Positions 6,792 through 15,316 of a stretch of DNA of 26,043 bases are shown here, one piece after another. The translations under genes and the position numbers were made by a program. Below the pieces are notes generated by a model. It made no database searches. It was not told the DNA's origin and saw only the letters and a program-made list of their open reading frames with translations. This DNA is from an uncultured Lachnospiraceae bacterium. GTDB taxonomy: Bacteria > Bacillota > Clostridia > Lachnospirales > Lachnospiraceae. The stretch's first letter is position 1, and each line of letters begins with the position of its first letter. The stretch lies in assembly GCA_937877165.1 (NCBI GenBank), contig CALEFO010000110.1, positions 1 through 26,043 of the forward strand. The letters run 5' to 3'.

Positions 6792-7646
6792 TCAGATATT
6801 TTCCAGAATTTTCATCAGGGAATCATGCGCAAGCGTAAAGGAATCCTCCCCCGGCATCTTCTCCTTCTTCGCTCCATTTTGCTCCAGAGAGGCAAAGCCG
6901 GTGAAATCTGCCAGATGCGGCTCCAGAGAAAGGAAGCCCTGATATCCGTTTCCCAGGAGATCCTTCAGAATTTCCTGCACATTTCCATCTCCATGTCCGG
7001 CAGGAACAACCTGGCCATTCTCCCAAAGGGCATCCTTTACATGTACATAGGCAATATAAGGCTTCAGCATCTCATATGCCTCTTTGGTATCCTGGTGGCA
7101 CTGAACGAAATTGGCAAAATCAAAGACTGCCTTGAAATGCTCTCCGTAGAACTCCTCCATCAGCTGTCTGCAGCGATCCGCCACATCTCCGTAAATTTCC
7201 TTCTCATTCTCATGAAGAAGGATCACGTTATGCTGTGCCGCATAGTCTGCCATTCTCCCAACCCGGCGGAAGACCTCGTCATGATATTTCTCCGGGTCCT
7301 CGCCCTCCGGCATGAAGAAGCTGAACATCCGGATGTAAGGAACCTCCATAACGTGCGCAATGTTCACCGTATGGCGAAACAGTGCGAAATGCTCCTCAAA
7401 ATCCTCCGTGATCGGAATCTTGCCGATCGGGGATCCGACCGAAGACAGATGGATCTCATTTTCATCCAGCTGCTCCTTAATCTTCTCCACCTCATCCAGC
7501 GGGTACTCCACAAGGCCCTTGCCGTTTACTCCCCGCATCTCGACATGATTCATGCCAAGCTTCTTCAGCACCCGGATCTGCTCCGCAAGGTCCGGACTGA
7601 TCTCGTCCGCAAAACCGCTGAGTTCAATATTTTTCCATTTTTCCAT
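6792..7646 (-). CDS. Sugar phosphate isomerase/epimerase-like TIM-barrel protein
   Basis: The protein has 284 residues, the usual size of the AP-endonuclease-2-like TIM-barrel superfamily (IolE, IolI, hydroxypyruvate isomerase, ketose 3-epimerases). Likely divalent-metal ligands fall in the family order: E146 in LLHENE, D176 in VFDFANF, H202 in YVHVKDA and E242 in LSLEPH. It probably isomerises, epimerises or eliminates on a keto-sugar or inosose. Its place beside two Gfo/Idh dehydrogenases and a sugar importer suggests a dehydrogenase-isomerase pathway such as cyclitol breakdown or keto-glycoside cleavage. The start is preceded by GGAGAGGAAAGCT. It lies 21 bp after the second permease gene and is almost certainly co-transcribed with it. 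The substrate is unresolved. Confidence 0.83.
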   Translation of the reverse strand: MEKWKNIELSGFADEISPDLAEQIRVLKKLGMNHVEMRGVNGKGLVEYPLDEVEKIKEQLDENEIHLSSVGSPIGKIPITEDFEEHFALFRHTVNIAHVMEVPYIRMFSFFMPEGEDPEKYHDEVFRRVGRMADYAAQHNVILLHENEKEIYGDVADRCRQLMEEFYGEHFKAVFDFANFVQCHQDTKEAYEMLKPYIAYVHVKDALWENGQVVPAGHGDGNVQEILKDLLGNGYQGFLSLEPHLADFTGFASLEQNGAKKEKMPGEDSFTLAHDSLMKILENI

Positions 7647-7667
7647 AGCTTTCCTCTCCCATTCTTA

Positions 7668-8516
7668 TCAGCCCTTCAATCCCGATGTCGCAATGCCTTC
7701 GACGAGCTGCTTCTGGAAGATAAAGAAAATAACCAGAATCGGAATCAGAGAAACCACTGCCATCGCGAACATTGCTCCGTAATCTGATGTCGAGCCCGGA
7801 TCTGCGAACAGCTTCAAGGCCAGTGAAACCGGATATTTGGCCGCCTTGTTGATATACAGCAGCGCGGACATGAAGTCGTCCCATCTCCACATGAAGGAGA
7901 AGATTCCTCCGGTTACCAGCGCCGGCTTCATCAGCGGCAGAATGATGCGGAAGAAAATGGAATAATAGGAGCAGCCGTCAATCTTGGCAGCCTCGTCCAG
8001 ATCATTCGGGATGCCTTCAATGAAGTTCATCATCAGATAAACGAAATAGCCCTGTACCGCGAAGAAGAACGGTACGATCAGGGGAAGATAGGATCCTACC
8101 CATCCGAGCTTCTTGTACCACAGATACTGCGGAACCATCAGAATCTGTCCCGGCAGCATCATCGATGCCAGCATGGCCGCAAACAGAATGCCTCTTCCCT
8201 TGAACTTCTTGCATCTTGCGAAGCTGTATGCCACAAAGGCGGAGGACATCAGCGTTCCGAACGTCGCCACCACAGAGATGAACAACGAATTGGACAGGAA
8301 CGTTCCGAAGGTAATCCCCGCAAATCCCTTCCATCCGTTTTTATAATTGTCAAACGTAATATGTGTCGGAATCAGCTGGCTCGCCGTGGTAAAGATCGTC
8401 GTAGTATCCTTCAGCGAACTGAAGAACATCCACAGGAGCGGATAGAGCATGACCAGCCCAAAACCAAACACCAGAACATGATAAATTGCTGCACCAGTCA
8501 TTCTTTTCGTTTTCAT
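7668..8516 (-). CDS. CUT1 sugar ABC transporter permease (MalG/AraQ type)
   Basis: The protein has 282 residues and six predicted membrane segments. The permease EAA loop is visible as DEAAKIDGCSYYSIFFRIIL followed by PLMKPAL, the contact site for the ATPase. This is the second transmembrane subunit of a carbohydrate-uptake-1 importer. Its ATG overlaps the stop codon of the first permease gene by 4 bases, so the two are translationally coupled. No ATP-binding subunit lies in the operon, as is common in Firmicutes, where one MsmX/MsiK-type ATPase serves many CUT1 importers. Confidence 0.92.
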   Translation of the reverse strand: MKTKRMTGAAIYHVLVFGFGLVMLYPLLWMFFSSLKDTTTIFTTASQLIPTHITFDNYKNGWKGFAGITFGTFLSNSLFISVVATFGTLMSSAFVAYSFARCKKFKGRGILFAAMLASMMLPGQILMVPQYLWYKKLGWVGSYLPLIVPFFFAVQGYFVYLMMNFIEGIPNDLDEAAKIDGCSYYSIFFRIILPLMKPALVTGGIFSFMWRWDDFMSALLYINKAAKYPVSLALKLFADPGSTSDYGAMFAMAVVSLIPILVIFFIFQKQLVEGIATSGLKG

Positions 8517-9418
8517 TCGGAATCCCCCGCATCATATACCCAGAACTTTTTCGTCTTAAACAGAAGGAGCGTGAAAAGTCCGATGATTACCAGCATTACC
8601 CAGGCCATCGCTGCGCCATAGCCTGCGTTGTTAAACTGGAACGACTGCTGATACATGTAAACCGCATAGAACAGGGTCGTATCCATCGGCTTACCCTGTG
8701 TAATAATCAGGCTCTGTGTAAACGCCAGGAACCCGTTGATCATCTGCATGACAAGATTGAAGAAGATGGTCGGCGTCAGAAGAGGAAGCGTAATCCGGAA
8801 GAAGGTGTTGATCTTGCCGGAGCCGTCCACCCGGGCCGCCTCATACAGATCCACCGGAATCTGCTTCAAAGAAGCCAGGAACACCAGCATGGAGGAGCCG
8901 AACTGCCAGACCGTCAGGATGATCAGCACCCAGATGGCTGTTTTGGTATCGCCCAGCCATGCCCGGTGGCAGTCAATGCCGACCATCTGCAGAAGGCTGT
9001 TCACGGTACCATCAACGGCGAACATTCTCTTCCACAGGACAGCGACTGCGACCGATCCGCCGATGATCGACGGCAGATAATAGGCCGCCCGGTAGAATCC
9101 GGACATTTTCGAATTCTTCTCCAGAATCATTGCAACGATCAGGGCGAAGACCAGCTTCAACGGTACCGATACAAAGGCAAAATAGAAGGTTGCCTTCAAT
9201 GAATGAAGGAACGTTTCATCGCCCGTGAACATCTTAATGTAGTTACTGACGCCCGTAAACTTCGCCGGAGTCAGAATGTTGTAGTCACAAAACGAATAGT
9301 GCAAGGAGATCAGCATCGGCACCAGCAGAAACAGCAGAAAGCCGATGGTAAAAGGAAGAGCAAAAACGAAGCCGCAAGTACTCTCCTTATTCATGAATTT
9401 ACGTATTTTAGTTCCCAT
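8513..9418 (-). CDS. CUT1 sugar ABC transporter permease (MalF/UgpA type)
   Basis: The protein has 301 residues and six predicted membrane segments, starting MGTKIRKFMNKES and then FVFALPFTIGFLLFLLVPM. The EAA loop reads YEAARVDGSGKINTFFRITL, then PLLTPTIFF. It pairs with the next gene to form the membrane channel of a sugar importer fed by the lipoprotein at 9668-11020. The start at 9418 is fixed by GGGGTAT upstream at the spacing seen in four other leaders of this window; the frame stays open another 53 codons through non-coding leader sequence. That leader separates it from the binding-protein gene by about 250 bp and contains a large stem-loop, which probably lowers permease expression relative to the binding protein. 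Confidence 0.92.
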   Translation of the reverse strand: MGTKIRKFMNKESTCGFVFALPFTIGFLLFLLVPMLISLHYSFCDYNILTPAKFTGVSNYIKMFTGDETFLHSLKATFYFAFVSVPLKLVFALIVAMILEKNSKMSGFYRAAYYLPSIIGGSVAVAVLWKRMFAVDGTVNSLLQMVGIDCHRAWLGDTKTAIWVLIILTVWQFGSSMLVFLASLKQIPVDLYEAARVDGSGKINTFFRITLPLLTPTIFFNLVMQMINGFLAFTQSLIITQGKPMDTTLFYAVYMYQQSFQFNNAGYGAAMAWVMLVIIGLFTLLLFKTKKFWVYDAGDSE

Positions 9419-9436
9419 TTTTATACCCCGTTGAGT
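9416..9436 (-). promoter_or_regulatory. Degenerate copy of RBS leader motif (permease)
   Basis: On the minus strand ACTCAACGGGGTAT leads into AAAAATG. It matches the 781-802 copy closely, and the upstream bases CGCGGATTTTG are also shared, but the CCTC/GAGG pairing is mostly lost here. Confidence 0.55.
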
Positions 9437-9523
9437 CAAAATCCGCGATACCAGGGAGAATTTCGCGAAGGCGAATTCTATCTGTATACAGAGTGCCTCC
9501 AAGCGGCTCTCTAAATAAATGAA

Positions 9524-9571
9524 ATGGGCAGCGGCTGCTCCTTGCCCAAAGGCGGAACCTCCGCTGCCCAT
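9524..9571 (-). terminator. Stem-loop attenuator between binding protein and permease
   Basis: ATGGGCAGCGG (9524-9534) pairs perfectly with 9561-9571, 11 bp, with a 26-base inner part that can fold further. On the minus strand it is followed by TTTCATTTATTT, a weak T-rich tract. The place, after a solute-binding gene and before its permease genes, is typical for partial termination or 3'-end stabilisation. Confidence 0.6.
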
Positions 9572-9667
9572 CACCATGAATGACCGCTGTCCCTACAGCT
9601 TTTATGGATGAACGCAGGCAAATCTTGTGCGATCAGTCTGACTCATATCACTTACTTATAGAAAGGA

Positions 9668-11020
9668 TCAGTTGCCCCACAGCTCCGTTGCCTTGTCGCA
9701 CAGCTGCTTTGCTGCATCTGCCGCAGATGTCTCACCATAGCCGACGGACTCCTGAAGCTTGGTAAGAGTATCATTGAACTCGCTCCAGCCTTCCGGGTTC
9801 GGAGGATCAATCGGAGAGCAGTCAGGAGTGATGACATCCGTTACATAGTCCATTGCTTCCTGGTCTGTCTCGGAAATCTGGCTCTTGATCGACTCAGCAA
9901 TTGCAGTCGAAGCAGGAACGCCGCGCTCACCAAGGAGAATGTTGTTGCAGTCCTCGGAATTGATGAGGTAGTTCAGAAGTGCAACCGCCGCATCCGGATT
10001 CTTGGTATTGGCACTGATCGAGAAGTACATGGAAGGCTTCAGATAATTGGACTTTGTCGGGTTATCTGTCGGATAGGTCATCAGTGCGATGTCCATTCCC
10101 TCGGGAGCTGCAGCCTGCAGACCGGTCAGCATGTTCGAGCTGCCGCTGGTGACTGCCCATGCCATGGTCTCCGGGCTGGAGCCATAAACAAGCGGATCGT
10201 CCTCACTGCCTGTGGAGGTCATGAGATCAGGAGTCAGATGCCAGCCGTCATTGACGCCGTCAACCAGAATCTGGAAGTACTCAGTAAGCTCTTCCTCGCC
10301 AACCGGAAGCTTTGCTTCGGTAAACGGTGTTCCTCTGCCGCGAAGCCAGTCGGTCAGGTACTGGCCGCCCTGCTCCAGGCGGACACGAAGGCCTGTTTTC
10401 TCCTTCATGGTCTTGGCTGCCTCAATGAATTCATCCAGCGTCATGTCCTGCTTGATTTCTACGCCTGCCTCATCAGTTGCTGTCTTGTTGTAGAACATGC
10501 AGGAGCCGGTAACGCCTGCCGGAATTCCGTAGTTGCCATCTCCGACCTGACCCATTGCTACAACGTTGTCCGGAATGTTGGAAACATCCAGTGCACCGCT
10601 CTCAATGTACGGAGTCAGATCCAGGAGCTGGCCGGAGCTGACATACTGATCAATGTAGGAATAATCCATCTGGATGACATCCGGAAGAGAATCTCCCGCC
10701 GCATCCGTTGCCAGCTTCTGCCAGTAATCGTTCCACTGGTTGAACTGTCCCTCAACGGTAACATCGGGATTCAGCTCGTGATATTTGTCCAGAGCCTGCT
10801 GGGTTCTCTCATTGCGGACCTGATTGCCCCACCAAGCCATCACGAGATTGGCACTTCCAGATCCATCAGTTGTCTGTGCATCTGCTGCCTCTGTGGAAGC
10901 CTCTGCCGATGCCTCTGTGGAAGTGGTCTGTGCAGAATCTGTCTGGCTGCTTCCGCATCCTGCCAGTAATGCTGTGCACATGGAGCCCGCCAGCACTGCT
11001 GCGATTACCTTTTTATTCAT
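9668..11020 (-). CDS. Extracellular sugar-binding lipoprotein (family 1)
   Basis: The protein has 450 residues. A lipoprotein signal (LLAGC, lipidated Cys22) is followed by a Ser/Thr/Ala-rich linker to about residue 57. The mature fold begins with NLVMAWWGNQVRN and contains the family pattern of CUT1 binding proteins, including WQKLATDAAGDSLPDVIQMD and YGIPAGVTGSCMFYN. It would capture a mono- or oligosaccharide or glycoside outside the membrane and deliver it to the two permeases downstream. The start is preceded by GGAGG. It is the first gene of the operon, and the AraC gene diverges from it, so that regulator probably senses the same substrate or its catabolite. Confidence 0.93.
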   Translation of the reverse strand: MNKKVIAAVLAGSMCTALLAGCGSSQTDSAQTTSTEASAEASTEAADAQTTDGSGSANLVMAWWGNQVRNERTQQALDKYHELNPDVTVEGQFNQWNDYWQKLATDAAGDSLPDVIQMDYSYIDQYVSSGQLLDLTPYIESGALDVSNIPDNVVAMGQVGDGNYGIPAGVTGSCMFYNKTATDEAGVEIKQDMTLDEFIEAAKTMKEKTGLRVRLEQGGQYLTDWLRGRGTPFTEAKLPVGEEELTEYFQILVDGVNDGWHLTPDLMTSTGSEDDPLVYGSSPETMAWAVTSGSSNMLTGLQAAAPEGMDIALMTYPTDNPTKSNYLKPSMYFSISANTKNPDAAVALLNYLINSEDCNNILLGERGVPASTAIAESIKSQISETDQEAMDYVTDVITPDCSPIDPPNPEGWSEFNDTLTKLQESVGYGETSAADAAKQLCDKATELWGN

Positions 11021-11337
11021 TGCTATCCTCCTGCTCTTTTGCGAATAGAAATTTTACCAATACATTCCTGTGAAAATACTTGTTTCATTCAGCCGGCCTG
11101 ATTGAAATTCGTTTTTCTGAACTGAAGAAAGCATAGCATGATGCAATTAAGCAGTAATACATCTGGGGAAACGTGAAACATTGCGGAATTAAACCTTTCG
11201 ATGTACACTATATTCATATTAGACGAATTCAGCGTTTGTTTTTTGTAGAAAAGCACCAATCTCATTTGTCTCTGCTACATGGGACGCGGCTTTCCAATTC
11301 ATCAAATGCATGACCAGAAAGGAGCTTTTCCGGTAAA
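11021..11337. promoter_or_regulatory. Divergent control region, binding protein / araC gene
   Basis: This 317-bp AT-rich gap has no gene. For the AraC gene, TTGCGG (11181-11186), 17 bp, TACACT (11204-11209) is a reasonable sigma-A promoter on the plus strand. For the sugar operon, an extended -10 TGCTATGCT on the minus strand (AGCATA at 11130-11135) lacks a good -35, as is usual for AraC-activated promoters. No clear direct-repeat operator was identified. Confidence 0.45.
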
Positions 11338-12255
11338 ATGACTACAACGAAGGAGCATAAGCGCGACAATCAGCTGTTCTGGGAGACCCAGGAGAGCAGC
11401 ATTTACTGCTGCTATAAGGAAGAGCCCATTGATTCCCAGATCCGTTTTCTCCATTGCCACGATGGATATGAGGTACTGATCATGAAAGCCGGCGACATCG
11501 CCATGCAGATTGAGGATCATCTGGTTTCTCTTCACTCGGGAGATATTCTGCTGATTCCGCCCTATGTTTTTCATTTCGCACGCCAGCAGAGCAGTGAAAC
11601 CTACTGCCGCATCGTTCTTAACATCAAGGAATCCGCTATTCAGAAGCTCATCAGCCGGAATGAGGGTTACCGTCACCTCACGGATGTCTTCTACCAGGCG
11701 GCGGACTTCCGGATCCATGTGGACGACTCAACGCTCCTGCAGCTTCTGCGTCTCTCCCAGGCCCTGCAGGCGGCGACGGAGGACAGCTCCGATCGTTTTG
11801 GCAACGATATTCTCATGATATCTCTTCTCTCGGTCATCCTGGTTCTTTTAAACCGCCAGCGCGAAACCTCCTCCGAAATTCCGCCGGTTACCGCTTCTTC
11901 CTTCAGTCAGAGCATGCCGGAGGTTGTGAAAGACATCTTTCACTATGTCGATCAGAACCTTGGCGGAAAGCTGTCTGTTGCGGAAATCGCAGACAGGGCA
12001 CACCTGAATTCCGTATATCTCACCCGCATGTTCCGCCAGTACACGGGGGTTTCCCTCCAGCAGTACATCATCGAAAAGAAACTGGCCGAAGCGAAGCGTC
12101 TGCTTCGAAACGGCCAGTCTCCGATGGATGTCTGTTTTGCCTGCGGCTTTAACAATTATTCCAATTTCTCACGCACCTTTACTAATCATGTAAAAATCTC
12201 TCCCAGACAGTATCAGGAGAACTCCAGGGCATCATTCACGCCATACAGCAGTTAA
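11338..12255 (+). CDS. AraC-family transcriptional regulator
   Basis: The protein has 305 residues and is the only clear plus-strand gene. Residues about 30-110 form a cupin-type sensor (HDGYEVLIMKAGD, LHSGDILLIPPYVFHFAR). Residues about 200-298 carry the two helix-turn-helix motifs of the AraC C-terminal domain (LSVAEIADRAHLNSVYLTRM and CGFNNYSNFSRTFTNHVKIS), ending SPRQYQ. It most likely activates the divergent sugar operon when the substrate binds the cupin. A GGAG ribosome site lies 13 bases upstream of the ATG, rather far but acceptable. No partner sensor is nearby. Confidence 0.93.
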   Translation: MTTTKEHKRDNQLFWETQESSIYCCYKEEPIDSQIRFLHCHDGYEVLIMKAGDIAMQIEDHLVSLHSGDILLIPPYVFHFARQQSSETYCRIVLNIKESAIQKLISRNEGYRHLTDVFYQAADFRIHVDDSTLLQLLRLSQALQAATEDSSDRFGNDILMISLLSVILVLLNRQRETSSEIPPVTASSFSQSMPEVVKDIFHYVDQNLGGKLSVAEIADRAHLNSVYLTRMFRQYTGVSLQQYIIEKKLAEAKRLLRNGQSPMDVCFACGFNNYSNFSRTFTNHVKISPRQYQENSRASFTPYSS

Positions 12256-12349
12256 ATGTCATACACATCGCGGTCCTTGAGAGTTCTCCCCGGTCTTTAC
12301 CCAGTGGGACAGAAAGAAAGCAACGGATTCCACGGCATCCCGCATAAAT

Positions 12350-12667
12350 TCAGAAAAGTCCGGCAATGAAGACCACCGCACAGCAGGTAACCGCAACGGT
12401 AAAGAGATCTCCGCGCACCCAGGCCATGACAAGTCCTGCAATGAGAGCAAGGAGCCCCGCAAGCGGGTGCGCTGTTGCCGTAAGAATCGCAGGAAACGTC
12501 ATGACGGCCAGCGTAACATAGGGCACGTAGAACAGAAAGGAACGGATGAAGCGGTTCCGAATCGGTTTTCGCAGGAACAAAAAGGGAAGAACGCGCACGG
12601 CATAAATGGTGAGTGCCATGATAATCAGCGCGGCATAAATCCGGGAGGAAGAAATGGGTGAATTCAT
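12350..12667 (-). CDS. azlD: AzlD-family branched-chain amino acid export subunit
   Basis: A 105-residue hydrophobic protein with about four membrane segments. The AzlD pattern is present: TIYAVRVLPFLFLRK near the N-terminus, FLFYVPYVTLAVMTFPAIL in the middle, and a short C-terminal helix. It works with AzlC to export branched-chain amino acids and analogues. Its ATG overlaps the azlC stop codon (ATGA), so the pair is coupled. No convincing terminator is visible in the 94 bp before the convergent end of the AraC gene. Confidence 0.88.
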   Translation of the reverse strand: MNSPISSSRIYAALIIMALTIYAVRVLPFLFLRKPIRNRFIRSFLFYVPYVTLAVMTFPAILTATAHPLAGLLALIAGLVMAWVRGDLFTVAVTCCAVVFIAGLF

Positions 12668-13497
12668 CTGTTTGCTTCCTCCTTTTTGATATCATTTTCT
12701 GATGCGTTCCGGAGGCTCGTTTCCGAAAGATTCCGGGACGAATCTCCCTTGGGGCCGGAGAGCTTCTCCGGGCCTTCCGCATCCTCCTCAACCGGGTGAA
12801 GCCATGCGGCAGCGCCCGCGATAACAAGCGTCAGGATGATGACACGGAAGCCGGAGGAAATCCCGCGAAGATACGGAAGGATGGAGAACAGACCGCTGGC
12901 CGCCATGGAGATGGTGACCAGAAGGCCGATAAAATGGTCCTTTTTCGCAGGTGGAATGATAATGGCAAGGAACATACCGTACATTGCAACGCCGAGTGCA
13001 TTCGTCACAAGAGCCGGAAGAATGTTGCCCGCAATGACACCCAGAACCGTTCCGAGGCACCATCCGGAGACGGAAATGAACGTAATGCCATAGGTGTAAA
13101 CCGGGCGAAGAAAGCCGTCCACCGAGACAGACAGACCGAAAATCTCGTCCGTCATGCAGTAGGCAAGCCCCAGGCGATGAATGAATTTCGTGTCCGGTGA
13201 GAGCTTCTGTGTGAGCGAACAGCTCATCAGAAGATAACGCAGATTGACAATGAGCGTGGTGGTAATCATCTCCACAGCGCCAGCCCCCGCACCGATCAGC
13301 GTGATGGCGGCGAACTGACCGGCAGAAGCCACCATCGTCAGCGACATCACGAATGCCTGCATGGCATTCATACCGACATTCCGCCCGGCAATGCCGAGTG
13401 CAAATGACACGGCAAAATATCCGAGACAGATCGGGATGCCGTCCCGCATGCCGCGAAGAAATGTGTAATTGGAAGAAGCTGCTGTTTTTTTCGTCAT
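12664..13497 (-). CDS. azlC: AzlC-family branched-chain amino acid exporter
   Basis: The protein has 277 residues. The AzlC signature is clear: FLRGMRDGIPICLGYFAVSF at the start, SAGQFAAITLIGAGAG, and NLRYLLMSCSLTQKL. About eight membrane segments are followed by an unusual hydrophilic tail of some 45 residues rich in Glu, Ser and Asn. With AzlD it exports branched-chain amino acids. The start ATG (13497) gives the N-terminus closest to the family. No Shine-Dalgarno sequence precedes it, and a perfect TATAAT ends 7 bases upstream, so the mRNA may be leaderless. If so, an upstream in-frame ATG inside the -10 box is excluded. Confidence 0.88.
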   Translation of the reverse strand: MTKKTAASSNYTFLRGMRDGIPICLGYFAVSFALGIAGRNVGMNAMQAFVMSLTMVASAGQFAAITLIGAGAGAVEMITTTLIVNLRYLLMSCSLTQKLSPDTKFIHRLGLAYCMTDEIFGLSVSVDGFLRPVYTYGITFISVSGWCLGTVLGVIAGNILPALVTNALGVAMYGMFLAIIIPPAKKDHFIGLLVTISMAASGLFSILPYLRGISSGFRVIILTLVIAGAAAWLHPVEEDAEGPEKLSGPKGDSSRNLSETSLRNASENDIKKEEANR

Positions 13498-13504
13498 GAT
13501 GAGC

Positions 13505-13533
13505 ATTATAGCGCGAAAACGGGCAGTTTGGAA
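13505..13533 (-). promoter_or_regulatory. Promoter of azlCD
   Basis: On the minus strand TTCCAA (13533-13528), a 17-bp spacer, then a perfect TATAAT (13510-13505). The predicted start of transcription coincides with the azlC ATG. The -35 is weak. Confidence 0.55.
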
Positions 13534-13620
13534 GAAAGTCCTGGTCCGGCAGACAAAGAAGGATCGTTCCTTCCAGCGCCGCAAAATCCGCTGCCGTCAT
13601 GTCAAGGCGGCAAAACACTT

Positions 13621-14595
13621 TCAGATCATCCCGAGCGATTTCAGCACATACAGCCAGAACGTCAGTGAGAAGGCTGCTCCCAGTGTCGTCAGCATCACCG
13701 CGGAGGACGTGAGCGTTCCCTCATGGCCCATATTCCTCGCCATGACGAAGCTGCTGACCGTTGTGGAGGAACCCAGCATCACCAGAATGGCAATCAGCTG
13801 TTCGTTCCGGAAGCCCAGCTTTACCGCAAGTGGAAGGAACAGGGCCGCAAGCCCGAACAGCTTGATAAAGGCAGCAAGAAGCGCGGGTCCTGCGCTCTTT
13901 TTCGCCTTTCCGAGATCGAAAGAAGCTCCCATCGCCATCAGACCAAGAGGTGTTGCGAGTGCACCGACACTGCTGACCACCGACTTCATAATCTGCGGCT
14001 GAGGAATGCGAAGAAGCGACCAGAGAAAGCCGACCAGGATTCCCAGAATCAGAGGGTTGGTCAGGACATTTTTCACGGTGCGCAGAAGGAGCCTGCGGCT
14101 GTCTCTGCCGCTTTCTTTTTCTCCTTCCTCCGCCGTCAGCACCAGAACCGTCACCGCCGCAATATTGTACAGCGGAACACTCCCGAGGATCATAAGCGGC
14201 CCCATGGCCGTCGATTCCTCCCCGTAGATGTTGTGAATGAATGCGATGCCAAGGAGCGCGGCTGAGCTACGGTAGGCAGCCTGAATGAACTCGCCGCGCC
14301 CCGCTCTGTCCTTCACTACCGCGCGGGAGATCAGGCTGACCAGTGCAATGGAAATGCAGGTCACGCAAAAACAGAACAGAACAAAGCCGCCGTCCCATGC
14401 GGCAGCAAAGTCCTGCTCTGCGAGATCCTTGAACAGAAGAACCGGCAGTGCAATCCGGAACACGAAGCGGTTCATCTGTGAAGTAAAGCTTTCATTCATA
14501 AAGCCGATCTTTCGGAAGAAAATTCCAAGAAGCATCAGAAGGAAGATCGGCATCGTTGCATTCAGACTGAAAATCAGATTTCCCATAGTGGCCAT
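13621..14595 (-). CDS. AEC-family (auxin efflux carrier-like) transporter
   Basis: A 324-residue protein with about ten membrane segments in two halves of five. The N-terminal block LNATMPIFLLMLLGIFFRKI and NRFVFRIALPVLLF, and the C-terminal SSTTVSSFVMARNMG, are typical of the AEC family (Pfam Mem_trans), which carries organic anions such as malate or unidentified substrates. The start lies 6 bp after the stop of the secreted-protein gene upstream, so it is the second gene of a two-gene operon. The ribosome site (AAGGGA) overlaps that stop. Substrate unknown. Confidence 0.88.
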   Translation of the reverse strand: MATMGNLIFSLNATMPIFLLMLLGIFFRKIGFMNESFTSQMNRFVFRIALPVLLFKDLAEQDFAAAWDGGFVLFCFCVTCISIALVSLISRAVVKDRAGRGEFIQAAYRSSAALLGIAFIHNIYGEESTAMGPLMILGSVPLYNIAAVTVLVLTAEEGEKESGRDSRRLLLRTVKNVLTNPLILGILVGFLWSLLRIPQPQIMKSVVSSVGALATPLGLMAMGASFDLGKAKKSAGPALLAAFIKLFGLAALFLPLAVKLGFRNEQLIAILVMLGSSTTVSSFVMARNMGHEGTLTSSAVMLTTLGAAFSLTFWLYVLKSLGMI

Positions 14596-14601
14596 TGTCC
14601 C

Positions 14602-15231
14602 TTACCAGGCCGTTGCAATGTCCAGTGTAATTCCGCCCTTTTTCACAAAAGCTCCGGTGTCACAGACGATTCCGGTTCCAAGGCTCGTCTCCACAATGCT
14701 CCCTCTCGGATAAACCGAAAGATCCGCTGCGCACATAATGTAGTCGCCGTACATCTTCACGCCGTCATCTCTGACCCAGTACTCACTGTTCACGCCCAGC
14801 TTCTTCATGGCTGCGACGATCTTGTTCATGTTGAGATTATAATACGTTTCCTTCCCGCTCGGTCCGGCGTTGACACCGTTGTACCGGTTCAGTACCGATC
14901 CCTTCCAGGAAGAACTCCTTGTCTGAGAGGCAAGAGAAGCTCTCTCCTCCTCTTCCTCCGCAGCATCAAGGGCCGCTGTCTGCTGTTCAATCACTGCCTG
15001 CAGCTGCACCAGATACTCTGCCAGCGCTTCCTGGTTGTCCGCAAGCCCCACGGTGTCTGTGCTCTGCGCCGCGATCGCGCTCTCTGCCGCCGCGTTGCCG
15101 GTCATGGCAGTCATCTCACTCTGCACCTCTGCCGCAGATACCTTCAAAGTCATTCCGGGGTTTCCTGCTGCCATTCCGAGGATCAGTGCCCCGGCAATCG
15201 CTGCAGTAAATTTTCGTAATGCTCTTCTCAC
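14602..15231 (-). CDS. Secreted protein with DPBB/3D-like C-terminal domain
   Basis: The protein has 209 residues. A GTG start is chosen because AAAGGAG lies 8 bases before it. A signal peptide (cleavage probably after VSA, residue 34) is followed by an acidic, Ala/Gln/Glu-rich segment likely to form a coiled coil (about 66-105), a short linker, and a C-terminal domain of about 85 residues. That domain contains DGVKMYGDYIMCAADLSV, PRGSIVETSLGTGIVCDTG and the end LDIATAW, a pattern found in clostridial exported proteins with a 3D or double-psi beta-barrel fold related to RlpA and lytic enzymes. Two Cys (in IMCAA and IVCDT) might form a disulfide. A cell-wall role is inferred from fold resemblance only. 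It is the first gene of an operon with the AEC transporter. Confidence 0.7.
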   Translation of the reverse strand: MRRALRKFTAAIAGALILGMAAGNPGMTLKVSAAEVQSEMTAMTGNAAAESAIAAQSTDTVGLADNQEALAEYLVQLQAVIEQQTAALDAAEEEEERASLASQTRSSSWKGSVLNRYNGVNAGPSGKETYYNLNMNKIVAAMKKLGVNSEYWVRDDGVKMYGDYIMCAADLSVYPRGSIVETSLGTGIVCDTGAFVKKGGITLDIATAW

Positions 15232-15273
15232 TCAGATAACTCCTTTCGCAGGTTTTCCTGCATCTGAGGGAGA

Positions 15274-15302
15274 ATATTACAAAATTATTTCATTTTTGTC
15301 AA
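15274..15302 (-). promoter_or_regulatory. Strong sigma-A promoter, secreted protein-AEC operon
   Basis: On the minus strand TTGACA (15302-15297), exactly 17 bp, TAATAT (15279-15274), within an AT-rich stretch. A short leader with a GCAGG/CCTGC hairpin follows before the GTG start at 15231. Confidence 0.8.
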
Positions 15303-15316
15303 ATTTTCGTTGCGTT

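Noticed and set aside
13577..13612. Another degenerate copy of the leader element before azlC (GCAAAATCCGC)
   Set aside because: Only about 11 bases match the element and no hairpin or RBS palindrome follows, so chance is likely.
12788..13618. Minus-strand open frame overlapping azlC in another frame
   Set aside because: The azlC frame carries the full family signature; this one is Cys/His/Arg-rich and has no family features.
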